Source: Planctomycetota bacterium (lineage in GTDB: Bacteria; Planctomycetota; Planctomycetia; Gemmatales; Gemmataceae). From it: a stretch of 64,000 nt of DNA. Numbering within the stretch: the first letter of the stretch is position 1; each line of letters begins with the position of its first letter. The notes beneath the pieces are model-generated. The model worked only from the letters and a program-made list of their open reading frames with translations, did no database searches and was not told the DNA's origin. A program made the translations under genes and the position numbers. Shown here in pieces: positions 44,636 to 53,611 of the stretch. The stretch is from NCBI GenBank assembly GCA_016873225.1, contig VGXS01000002.1:203927-267926 (forward strand), in the 5' to 3' direction.

Positions 44636-46736
44636 ATGATCCTGAAATTTCGCACAATCCTGATCCTGCTGATGGCGACGACCGTCGTCAGCCTGGGAAC
44701 AGGACTGTCGATATGGAGCTTGTGGACCTCCACCAGCGCCGCCCGCGATGCCGCCATCTCATCGGCGTCGCAGCAGGCCGTTTCGGGCGTGATCGCCGTG
44801 GAGCATGTGATTGGCGTACGGGAATCGCTCATTTCAAGCGTCGCCACGATGATCGGACATGGGGGCCCCGAACAGGAGGCTGTTGACAATCTTATAAAAT
44901 ATTGGAAGAACTTCAGGCTCAGTAAGAACTTTGTCAACCATGGGGCTTTCAAATACTCGAAATTATCGGGTGCCGGGGTGATCGCGCACCGGGAAAGCCC
45001 CGAAGAGATCGTGACCCGGCAAATTGACGGTTCTTTCCTGGCCTTGGATGTCAGGACCGGTAAAACCCGAATCGTTCCCGACATGAGACAGGAGCCTTGG
45101 TTCCAGGCGGCGCGCGAATCAAAGGAAGTCGGCTACCTGGATATGCGGCCCACCCTCTGCCCCTTCGATGGAAAATGGCGCCGCTGCATCACGATCCACA
45201 CACCTGTTATCGATAGGAACGGCAAGTTCATCGGCGCCATCGGCCTTGAACTCACGATGGACTGGTACCGCCAATTCCTGATGGAGGCCATGGACCGCTC
45301 GGCGTTTCCGACCCGGTCGTTCGGTGTGGAGAAAAAAGCCGACGGCACGCTCAACCTGATCGCCGATACCGAGGAGGAAACGGACAAGCTCGACATGTTC
45401 GCCGAGGGACAATCGGAGGGGTTCGTCGACGCGCTGACTTATGGGGATGGGATTTTTAGCGGACGCTGTCCGGGCCATGCCCAACACGCAGGAGGATTTT
45501 GATTTGAGAAAACCGATCCACAAGCGCATTTCGTCCGGCAATCGAAGCTACCTCGCGACATACATGGCGGCGTTCCCCGGAAGGCCTCCAGACTGGATGA
45601 TCTGCTTTCTGATGGATGAAGCCGACCTCTATCGCGAGTCGAGGCGCAACCTGCTGAGGAACATGGCCGCCGTGGCGATCGGGCTCGCGCTCGCGATTGG
45701 CGCGAGCATGTGGATCTCGGTCCTTGCCGTCAAGCCGATTGAAAGGGTCACGGCCCTGGCCGGCAAACTCGAACGGCTCGAGGTGGAGGAGACGGACCAG
45801 GGAAAAGCCTCGGCCATCCGGGAAGTGGACGACCTCCGCCGGGCCATTGGCCGGGCCGCCATTGGATTGAAATCGTTCCTCAAGTATGTGCCGCAGGAAC
45901 TCCTGAAGGGTTACATGTCCAGCGGCAAACATGCCCACACCGACGGGATGCTTCGGGAGGTTTCCATCGCGTTCATCGATATCCGCGACTACTCCACGGT
46001 TTCGGAAAGGCTCGAGCCGATGGAGCTGGTCACCCACCTCAACGCGTTCCTTGAGGAAGTCTGCTCGCCGATCATTTCCCGGAGCGGAACCATCGACAAG
46101 TTCATCGGCGATTCGGTCATGGCCTTCTGGAACGCGCCCGGAAAAATCGACGGGCACCCCGCCAAGGCATGCGAGGCGATGCTTGATTGCCTCGCCCGGG
46201 TCTCCTCCGCCGCCAAGGCATGGAAAGCCTCGGGCCTGCCGGCGTGGGAACCTTGCGTCGGCATCCATACCGGAGAGGTCATCGTTGGAAATATCGGATC
46301 AAGCTCGAGGCTCAATTACACCATCATCGGCGACGTGGTGAACCTGACCAGCAGGCTTGAATCCCTGAACAGGATCTACGGAACCAGCATCCTGATCACC
46401 GAGGCCACCCGCGACAAGGCGGGAAAGAGGTTCATCACCAGGCCGGTGGATTTGGTGGCCGTCAAGGGAAAATCGGTTCCCGTGCTTATTCATGAACTGA
46501 TGGGCGAGCGTGAGGTGTGCCGGGAAACCCTGAGGGAACTGGCCGATTCGACCGCCAAGGCTCACGCGAAGCTTGCCAACCGCGAATTCACCCGCGCCCG
46601 CCTCGCCTACCAGGCGATCATGGCCGCGCATCCAGCGGACGTCCTGTCGCTGGTGATGGCCGAAAGATGCGCGAAACTGGAAATGGATCCGCCACCTGCC
46701 GATTGGTCAGGGGTGTTCCGATACAACACCAAATGA
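44636..46736 (+). pseudogene. Membrane-bound class III cyclase, copy 2, split by a +1 frameshift
   Basis: The first part (ATG 44636 with GGAG upstream) encodes TM1 and a sensor with VPDMRQEPWFQAA and runs to a stop at 45502. The continuation, open from at least 45441 to 46736, has the rest of the sensor, TM2 (AVAIGLALAIGASMWISVLAV), HAMP (KPIERVTALAGKLERLE) and an intact cyclase domain (FIDIRDYS, DKFIGDSVMAFWN, IIGDVVNLTSRLE) plus the tail DPPPADWSGVFRYNTK. The two frames join near a run of five T at about 45453-45457; one T fewer would restore a single protein matching copies 1 and 3. It could be a true pseudogene, a frameshifted translation, or a base-call error. Confidence 0.85.
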
Positions 46737-46757
46737 AAAAGAAATCGGCTGGTTGAA

Positions 46758-48860
46758 ATGATTCGCCTGAACCTCAGAACCGTCTTCTCGCTCGTGACTC
46801 TTTCCGTGACCGCGGCCATCGGCGCACTGATCATCATGGTTTCGCTGATCGGGGCAATTCGCACCTCGCTCGAATTCGCGCAGAGGTTTTCTAATGAGAT
46901 CGCCGTCGACGTATTGGAGGCGATCGAAAACCTGATCATCGACGCGGAAAGCGTCCTCATGACAAGCGCGCTTTTCGTTCAGGACCATGCGGGAAGCCCC
47001 GATCTGGCCGATTCGCTCGCCAAGTTCCTGGTTCGATACAGGACTTCCACCCACCATTTCAAATGCGGCATGGTTTTCATTGGAGCCGCAAAAGGGGAGG
47101 GATGCATCTTCCATCGAAAGGGTACCTTGGAATCGGTGAAAGCCGACGGGCAAGGCGGATTCAAGGCCATCGACCCCATCACGGGAATACAGCGACCCGT
47201 TCCCGACATGCGAGGCGATCAGTGGTACAAGGACGCCGTGCTGAATGGAACCCTAAGCATGGGAGATTTCCATAGGTTCTCCGGCGCTTGGCACAATTCT
47301 AATAGCCGGGGCATCAACGCCTACATTCCGGTCCGGCATCCCTCCCGGCCGGAAGAGTTGGTCGGCGTCATCGCGATCGACATCACCACCGATTGGATCA
47401 TTGAATACCTGAACAAGTCGATACAGAAGTTCTCGGGAAAGTCGGAATCCTTCGTGGTCGATCGACTGCCTGATGGAACGCTGAACATGATCGCGTATAC
47501 ATCCCATGCCATGGAACCCGGGATCCTTGATGACAGCGGGGAAGAAGTCGTGCACCCGGAAAGTCTTATTGACCCCTTGCTGGACGAGGCGGTCCGGACG
47601 ATCGCGAGCGACGATTCGTTCATGGACAACGCCGAACCGATTCATGTTGAACTGCGAACCCCGGTGGGCGACTACCTGGCCACCTTCATGAATGTCCTGC
47701 CCGGCCGGAAGCCCTACTGGTCGCTGTGCGTCCTGCTCAACAAGGACGACCTGCTGGCCCCCCTATGGCGAAGGCTCGCCCTGAACCTTGCCATCGTGGC
47801 GGGCGGCCTGGTCATGGCCTTGTCGCTGGCGATTTGGGCGGCCTTGCGCACCGCGAGGCCGATCGAGGAAATCACCTCCGTCGCCCTGGACATGGGCAAG
47901 CTCAACTTCGAAGCGGCCACCTGCCGGACCGATTCGAGGATCGTCGAGGTCGACAAGCTCGCCAAGGCGATCGAGTCCATGCGCTCGGGCCTCAAGGCGT
48001 TCCTGCAGTACCTTCCCGAGGAACTCCTCAGGCGCTACCTCACCCCCGGTGCCAAGGCCGAAACAGGCGGGGAACTCTTCCCCGCCACCATCATGTTCAC
48101 CGACATCAAGGATTTCTCCACCATCTCGGAAAGGCGGGATCCGATCGGCCTGGTCCGCCACCTGAACGAATACCTCGAGATCCTCAGCAGCAGCGTCGCG
48201 GTCCACCGGGGCACCGTTGACAAGTACATCGGCGACTCGATGATGGCGTTCTGGAACGCCCCCATCCGGCTGGAAAGGCACGCCCGGGAGGCGTGCGCCG
48301 CCGCGTTGGATTGCAGGAAGATCCTTTCCGTGGCGGGAAGTTGTTGGCGGGAAAAGGGCCTTCCGCTTTTTGAGACACGCTTCGGCATCCATACCGGGGA
48401 AGTGATCGTGGGCAACATCGGATCGATCGTCAGGCTCAACTACACCATCATCGGCGACGCCGTGAACCTCGCCAGCAGGCTCGAGGGCCTCAACAAGGAA
48501 TACGGCACCTCGATCCTCATCAGCGAATCGACACGCGCGGAGGCGGGCGACGAATTCCTCACCCGACCCGTCGACCTCGTCGCCGTCAAGGGAAAACTCC
48601 GGTCCAACCTCATCCACGAACTCATGGCGTGGCGAGGCGAGGCCACCGATGCCGAAATCCGCCAGGCCCAGATGACAACCGCCGCCAGCAACGCTTACCA
48701 GGAAAGGAATTTCGCCTCGGCGCGGGACGGGTTTGCCGCCATTGTGTCGGAATACCCCGGCGACACCGTGGCCAAAATCATGCTTGAAAGGGCCGAAAGC
48801 ATGGTATTGTCGCCGCCGCCGCCGGACTGGTCGGGCGTTTTCCGCTTCAGGACCAAATGA
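46758..48860 (+). CDS. Membrane-bound class III adenylate/guanylate cyclase, copy 3
   Basis: The product is 700 residues with the same layout as copy 1: TM1 (LVTLSVTAAIGALIIMVSLIGAI), a dCache-like sensor with VPDMRGDQWYKDAV, TM2 near 338-362 (LNLAIVAGGLVMALSLAIW), a HAMP-like segment, and a cyclase domain from about 444 with FTDIKDFS, DKYIGDSMMAFWN and IIGDAVNLASRLE. All residues expected for catalysis are present. The C-terminus ends LSPPPPDWSGVFRFRTK, conserved with the other copies. It begins 21 bases after copy 2, so the three probably form one transcript. The sensor domains differ much more than the cyclase domains, suggesting different ligands. Confidence 0.9.
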   Translation: MIRLNLRTVFSLVTLSVTAAIGALIIMVSLIGAIRTSLEFAQRFSNEIAVDVLEAIENLIIDAESVLMTSALFVQDHAGSPDLADSLAKFLVRYRTSTHHFKCGMVFIGAAKGEGCIFHRKGTLESVKADGQGGFKAIDPITGIQRPVPDMRGDQWYKDAVLNGTLSMGDFHRFSGAWHNSNSRGINAYIPVRHPSRPEELVGVIAIDITTDWIIEYLNKSIQKFSGKSESFVVDRLPDGTLNMIAYTSHAMEPGILDDSGEEVVHPESLIDPLLDEAVRTIASDDSFMDNAEPIHVELRTPVGDYLATFMNVLPGRKPYWSLCVLLNKDDLLAPLWRRLALNLAIVAGGLVMALSLAIWAALRTARPIEEITSVALDMGKLNFEAATCRTDSRIVEVDKLAKAIESMRSGLKAFLQYLPEELLRRYLTPGAKAETGGELFPATIMFTDIKDFSTISERRDPIGLVRHLNEYLEILSSSVAVHRGTVDKYIGDSMMAFWNAPIRLERHAREACAAALDCRKILSVAGSCWREKGLPLFETRFGIHTGEVIVGNIGSIVRLNYTIIGDAVNLASRLEGLNKEYGTSILISESTRAEAGDEFLTRPVDLVAVKGKLRSNLIHELMAWRGEATDAEIRQAQMTTAASNAYQERNFASARDGFAAIVSEYPGDTVAKIMLERAESMVLSPPPPDWSGVFRFRTK

Positions 48861-48890
48861 CGCCGGACGCCTTCCGGGCGGCATGCATGG

Positions 48891-50072
48891 TCATCGGGCG
48901 GCCCGGGCACCCCGCTCGGCCCGACCCAGCCAATTCCTCATGCGGTCGAGTTCCGCGGCCCATCCGTCCGCGGCTCGTATGGCCAGGAAAGCGTCGAACA
49001 TCAGGTCAAGGGTCTCCAGGAAATCACGGAGATAACCGATCCGCTCCTCATCCCGCACCCGCTCGTTGTCCCCCTCGGGAGCGGGAAGCTTGAGCCCGGA
49101 AACGGCCAGTGTCTCGGCCGAAAGCGTGAATTCGTACTGCTGGTCGTGCCGGGACACGATGAATCCCATTTTCCGGGGCAACTTCCCCGACTGAAGGGCC
49201 CGGCGGGCCTCGGGCAGGCGGGTGGGGGCGTCGCTGGTGATAGTTTCCTTGCCCGTCTCGCCGGCCGGGCATTCCAGGGTGAGCGTGCGCACCGGCAGGA
49301 TCGCCGCCTCGGAATCATCGCGCAGCTTGACGGTGTCACCCCGTTCTTCGACGACAAACCACATCCACGCCAGAAACTCATTGCCGAGGAAATCGCGGCT
49401 GGTCTGGTCGGGGGACCAGTGCATCCGGTCGGTGGCCCTTCCCTGGACGAACGCCGATGGCGTGGCGTCATCAATCGCCCGGGTCAGGTTGCGGGTTTCC
49501 GCGAGAAGGAAAGCGTGCCGCCCGGCCGAGAGGGGTTCGAGGCCGGTCCCGAATGTTTCGTCAAAAAGCGGGAACAACCGGTCAAGGGCCGGGGCGCCCG
49601 CTCCCGAAACGAGCAATTCGCCCGAGGGAAGGTCCCAGAGAAGCCCATGGGCCTTGCGCTTGACGAAGCGTCCGTCCCGGGCCTCATCCTCGAGCCTTTC
49701 CTTGGCCCGGTCCTTGGCCTCGCGCCTTTGGCGGTTGCTGGGGTTCCCGAAAGGGTTCAACGCGGACAATGACTCGAGTTCCTCCGCGGCGTAGGCGCGC
49801 AGGAGGTCGGGGGGAATCTTGAAGGCATCGATGCGCAGGGCCCATTGCAGGGTGTCGGAGACAATGTTCTTGGCCAGGTCGAACTTGCGGTCGAGGATAT
49901 GGTCACCGGCGATCCACCCGGAATCGATTCCATCGGCCGAGGCGATGGCCGCCCTGCCGTTTCCGATCTTGTGCTTATTGAGGGCGTCGAGGGTGTCGGT
50001 GGAGAAGACATCGGGCCTCGAACCGGTGGGGCGAAACCTGGCGAACGAAATCCTAGAGCCAAAAAAACCCAT
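48891..50072 (-). CDS. RdgC-like protein
   Basis: The product is 393 residues from the ATG at 50072, after a GGGGGCGG stretch, and opens MGFFGSRISFARFRPTG. I place it in the RdgC-like family from the segment GNEFLAWMWFVVEERGD, which corresponds to the conserved FLTWLWWRSE region, from the basic KDRAKERLEDEARDGRFVKRKAHGL stretch and from the overall length. RdgC binds DNA as a ring and restrains RecA filaments. In planctomycetes the family is divergent and this member lacks proof of DNA binding. It is divergent from the PilM cluster. Confidence 0.65.
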   Translation of the reverse strand: MGFFGSRISFARFRPTGSRPDVFSTDTLDALNKHKIGNGRAAIASADGIDSGWIAGDHILDRKFDLAKNIVSDTLQWALRIDAFKIPPDLLRAYAAEELESLSALNPFGNPSNRQRREAKDRAKERLEDEARDGRFVKRKAHGLLWDLPSGELLVSGAGAPALDRLFPLFDETFGTGLEPLSAGRHAFLLAETRNLTRAIDDATPSAFVQGRATDRMHWSPDQTSRDFLGNEFLAWMWFVVEERGDTVKLRDDSEAAILPVRTLTLECPAGETGKETITSDAPTRLPEARRALQSGKLPRKMGFIVSRHDQQYEFTLSAETLAVSGLKLPAPEGDNERVRDEERIGYLRDFLETLDLMFDAFLAIRAADGWAAELDRMRNWLGRAERGARAAR

Positions 50073-50329
50073 GTCGCCGCCCCCGTCCCATCCCTGGAGT
50101 CCCATCCCGAAATGACAAGATAGCGACTTGGCGGCATTCTTGCCGGGCATGCCGGGCATCTTGACCGGCGGCGCCAACAGGAACGGCCCGACCGGTGTTG
50201 CAATGGTGGATGGAAAGCCTTGGACTGGGTTTAACCCAATTTCGGCGGCATTTGACCCTTGCTGCCACCGGTGTTAGGTTCAGCCAAGCTGATTGATCTA
50301 TGGCGGGTGACGGGGAAGGAAGGCAAGCC

Positions 50330-53300
50330 ATGGGAAAGACCGGGGATGACGCCGCGGCGCCCGAGGAAAAAGGCGAGGGAACCAAGCCCAAGGCCTCTTC
50401 CGCCCGCAAGGGCAAAGCTCCCAAAGGCATATGGGGACTGGACTTGGGCCAATGCGGCCTCAAGGCCATCCGCTTGGAGGAACGCGACGGACAAATCGTT
50501 GCCACCCATTTCGATTACATCGAGCACGCCAAGATTCTCAGCCAGCCTGACGCCGACAAGGACTCCCTGGTGCGGGAAGCCCTGGTTCAATTCATGCAGC
50601 GGAACAAGTGGCGGGGCGACCATATTTCGGTGAGCGTGCCCGGAAAGGCCGGCCTGGTTCGCTTCGTCAAGCTTCCACCCGTTGAGGAAAAGCGCGTCAA
50701 GGACATCGTCGCGTTCGAAGCCAAGCAGCAGATCCCCTTCAAGCTTGAGGAAGTCGTGTGGGACTTCCAGAAAATCGGCAGCGGCATGGTGATCGACGGA
50801 CTGGCCATCGACACCGAAGTCGGCCTGTTCGCGATGAAACGCGATGTGATTTCCAAGGAGATGCAGGGCTACCGCGACGCCAAGCTGGAGGTCACCACCA
50901 TCCAGATGGGGCCGCTGGCGCTTGCCAACTACCTCGTCCACGACCTGCTCCGGATCGACCCGCCGGAACCCGGCGCGGAAGAAATGGGAGACATGGGGGG
51001 CGGCGGCAAATGCGTCGCGGCCTTGGACATCGGCGCCGAGGAATCGACCCTTGTCGTCACCGACGGCGGCAAGATCATCATGCAGCGTCCGGTGAATGTC
51101 GGTGGCAACCACTTCACGCGCGCCCTGACCAAGGACTTCAAGCTCACCTTCGGCAAGGCCGAGCACCTCAAGCGGAACGCCGCCAAGGGGCTTGGAAAGG
51201 ACGGCCCCGACCTCAAGACGATCCTCACTTCGCTCAAGCCGGTGCTGACCGACCTGGTGAACGAACTCCAAAGGGCCCTGACCTACTTCACCAACACGAA
51301 CCGGTCCGCTGAAATCGCCTACCTTGTCGGCCTTGGCAACGCCTTCAAGCTGCCGGGACTGCAAAAATACCTGCAGGACAAGCTGGGCATCGAGGTGAAA
51401 AGGCCCACGACCTTCGAGCGCGCCGACCTTGACGAAATCGGCGGACAGGCCTCCTTCAAGGACAACTTCCTGTCGTTCTCGGTGGCCTACGGGCTGGCCC
51501 TTCAGGGACTTGGCAAGGGGCAGATCAAGGTCACCCTGTTGCCCCCTGAAATCAAGTTCGAACGGATGATCCGGGCGAAGAAACCCTGGGCCGCGGCCGC
51601 GGCCGCCATGCTTCTTTTGGGACTGGCCGGCCTGGCTGCCGGCAGCTACTACCAGGCCCGCCCCTTCATCGACCCGGAGGTGATCCGGGAAGTCGGCACG
51701 GCCAAGTCGATCAAGGGCAAGGTCGACGGAGGCGTCGCCGAGTTCAAGAAAATCCAAGAGGAGACCACGGCCGAGGAGAAGAAGGTCAAGTCGTCGGTCG
51801 CCGGGCAGGAAGAGCGTTACAACTGGCTCGAGTTGATGACCTTCGTCAACGATGCCGTTCCCCGCCCCGACGGCACCAACCTCTTCGCTCCCAAGGCGCG
51901 CGAGTACTTCGAGGGCTGGAGGGTGCCATGGACCGATTGGGCCAAGGAGATCGAAACAGCGCCCACCCCCGAGCGGCAGCAGATCCTCAAGCAGTGGTTC
52001 GCCAGCCTTCAGACCGATTGGGCCCGCCAGTTCAAGGCGAGCAACGCCAAGGACCTGGAACTGTTGCCGCTGCCCGCGTTCCCGCTTTCGGACCAGAAGC
52101 TCCAAACCGTGCAGGACCAATACCAGCAGGCCAAGTACGAGAAGAAGGCGTTCTTCCGGCCCAAGAAGGGTTCGGAAGCCTTCGACCTTTACCGGTCCAC
52201 CCAGGGACAGGTTCGCGAGTCATCCACGGGCGAACTTCCCGAAGGCTCCCAAGACCTGGTGCAGGTGAACATCGAGTCGGTGACCTGCCGCTACACCGAC
52301 AAGCTCGACAATTTCTGGAACGGCATGCTCAAGGACAAGACTTTCAGCAGAATGAAATCGGAATGGGTGCGCCCGATTGAACACCAGAAGGCGCCTCCCG
52401 AGGGCGAGGGATGGATCGTGGAACTCCGCGGTTACACCTTCCATTGGGATGACGTGAACTTCGTCAACAGGGCCGTGCTCGACAACCTCGCGGCCTGGGG
52501 CGTGCGCAACAACCTGGTGGCATCCGCGGTGGTGCCGATGCCGGAAGGAATGCCGCCCGCCGCGGGCATGCCCCCGGTTCCCGGTGCCCCGATGGGCGAG
52601 GCCGGCGCGGCGCCCGCCGCCGAAGTCACACCCCCGCCAACCGCCGGCCCCGTGGTGAACCGCATGAGCCACTTCACCCTGTTCCAATACGACAGGTCGT
52701 CGACCGCCAGCCGCTCGAATTTCCGTTACCAGCCGGGAGCCATCCTTTCCACGCTGATCGGTGGCGGAACCGGCGGGGCCCCGGGGATGCCCGGTGTTCC
52801 GGGCGGCCCCATGGGCTCCGCGGGCGGTGAGGGCGGCATGCCGGGTGGCATGCCCGGAGGTTCGGGTGACACGGGCGGAGGCGCCTCCCGCGCCGGCTGG
52901 AAACCGATTGGCGCCGCGGGCGGTGCCGCCGGTGGCGGCATTCCCGGCCTTTCCGGCACAGGCGGCGAAATGTCCCCCGCCGGGCCAGGTATGCCGGGGG
53001 GGCCCGGAATGCCCGGTGGTCCGGGAATGCCCGGAGGCCCCGGAATGCCCGCGGGGCCCGCCGGCAAACCGGGCGGAGCGCTGCGTACCGAGTTCCTGAT
53101 TTATTTCATCTGGAAAGAGCCCAAGCCTTCCGACGAACTGCGCGACTTCGCCGCGGCCGCCGCGGAGGCGGGCGCCTCGGCCAAGTTCTATGCTGAAAAA
53201 ACAACCCCGGCCATGATTCGGCCGGCCCGGGAGCTTCCCTTCACCCAACGGACCGGAGGCCTTCCCAAGGATCCGGTGCCACCGCTTCCACCGTTTGAAA

Positions 53301-53593
53301 AGCCGCCCGCCGCGCCGGGCGACCCCGCGGCTTTGCCCGAAGGGGTGACGGCCCCGGGCGGCGCGCCCGCGGCGCCGGGTGGAACGCCTCCAGCGCCAGG
53401 CGCGCCCCGTCCGACTCCCGGAGGAGCCCCACCCGCTCCGGGAGCCAATCCTCCACCAGCCGGTGGAGCGCCTCCAGCCCCGGGGGCCACCCAGCCAAAG
53501 GGAGCCGAGCCGGCTCTTGGCGCCGTTGCGCCACCCGCGCCCGCGGGATCACCCGCTTCCCCTCCAGCCGCCGCTCCGGCGCCCGGACGCTGA
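50330..53593 (+). CDS. PilM-type actin-like ATPase fused to a long membrane-spanning extension with collagen-like repeats
   Basis: The start at 50330 has GGAAGGAAGG 7-8 bases upstream; an ATG at 50300 is possible. About 45-400 is PilM: phosphate 1 GLDLGQCGLKAIRL, phosphate 2 ALDIGAEESTLVV, and adenosine motif AYLVGLGNAFKLPGL. A membrane helix (AAAAAMLLLGLAGLAAGSYY, about 423-442) is followed by a periplasmic PilN/PilO-like stretch, making it far longer than ordinary PilM (about 350). From about 740 the chain becomes Gly/Pro/Met rich, including true Gly-X-Y triplets, and the last 110 residues are Pro/Ala rich. First of three genes. It probably anchors a type IV pilus-like assembly; fusion of a cytoplasmic ATPase and periplasmic part is the notable point. 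Confidence 0.8.
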   Translation: MGKTGDDAAAPEEKGEGTKPKASSARKGKAPKGIWGLDLGQCGLKAIRLEERDGQIVATHFDYIEHAKILSQPDADKDSLVREALVQFMQRNKWRGDHISVSVPGKAGLVRFVKLPPVEEKRVKDIVAFEAKQQIPFKLEEVVWDFQKIGSGMVIDGLAIDTEVGLFAMKRDVISKEMQGYRDAKLEVTTIQMGPLALANYLVHDLLRIDPPEPGAEEMGDMGGGGKCVAALDIGAEESTLVVTDGGKIIMQRPVNVGGNHFTRALTKDFKLTFGKAEHLKRNAAKGLGKDGPDLKTILTSLKPVLTDLVNELQRALTYFTNTNRSAEIAYLVGLGNAFKLPGLQKYLQDKLGIEVKRPTTFERADLDEIGGQASFKDNFLSFSVAYGLALQGLGKGQIKVTLLPPEIKFERMIRAKKPWAAAAAAMLLLGLAGLAAGSYYQARPFIDPEVIREVGTAKSIKGKVDGGVAEFKKIQEETTAEEKKVKSSVAGQEERYNWLELMTFVNDAVPRPDGTNLFAPKAREYFEGWRVPWTDWAKEIETAPTPERQQILKQWFASLQTDWARQFKASNAKDLELLPLPAFPLSDQKLQTVQDQYQQAKYEKKAFFRPKKGSEAFDLYRSTQGQVRESSTGELPEGSQDLVQVNIESVTCRYTDKLDNFWNGMLKDKTFSRMKSEWVRPIEHQKAPPEGEGWIVELRGYTFHWDDVNFVNRAVLDNLAAWGVRNNLVASAVVPMPEGMPPAAGMPPVPGAPMGEAGAAPAAEVTPPPTAGPVVNRMSHFTLFQYDRSSTASRSNFRYQPGAILSTLIGGGTGGAPGMPGVPGGPMGSAGGEGGMPGGMPGGSGDTGGGASRAGWKPIGAAGGAAGGGIPGLSGTGGEMSPAGPGMPGGPGMPGGPGMPGGPGMPAGPAGKPGGALRTEFLIYFIWKEPKPSDELRDFAAAAAEAGASAKFYAEKTTPAMIRPARELPFTQRTGGLPKDPVPPLPPFEKPPAAPGDPAALPEGVTAPGGAPAAPGGTPPAPGAPRPTPGGAPPAPGANPPPAGGAPPAPGATQPKGAEPALGAVAPPAPAGSPASPPAAAPAPGR
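52985..53080 (+). repeat. Collagen-like Gly-X-Y coding repeat inside the PilM-type gene
   Basis: The DNA encodes alternating GMP and GGP triplets, with Gly at every third position for at least nine triplets (ending near GPAGKPGG). Codon choice varies between copies (ggaatgcccggtggtccg versus related forms), so the tract is maintained at protein level rather than being recent exact DNA duplication. Confidence 0.75.
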
Positions 53594-53611
53594 CACAGGA
53601 GGACCCGAGTC

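Noticed and set aside
50231..52120. Minus-strand open frame of 629 codons
   Set aside because: Lies opposite the PilM coding region, which has recognisable motifs; composition is a mirror of the sense gene.
52985..53080. Gly/Pro/Met tract as an assembly artefact
   Set aside because: Codons differ between repeat units and comparable tracts occur in the next two genes, so it is more likely genuine protein-level repetition.
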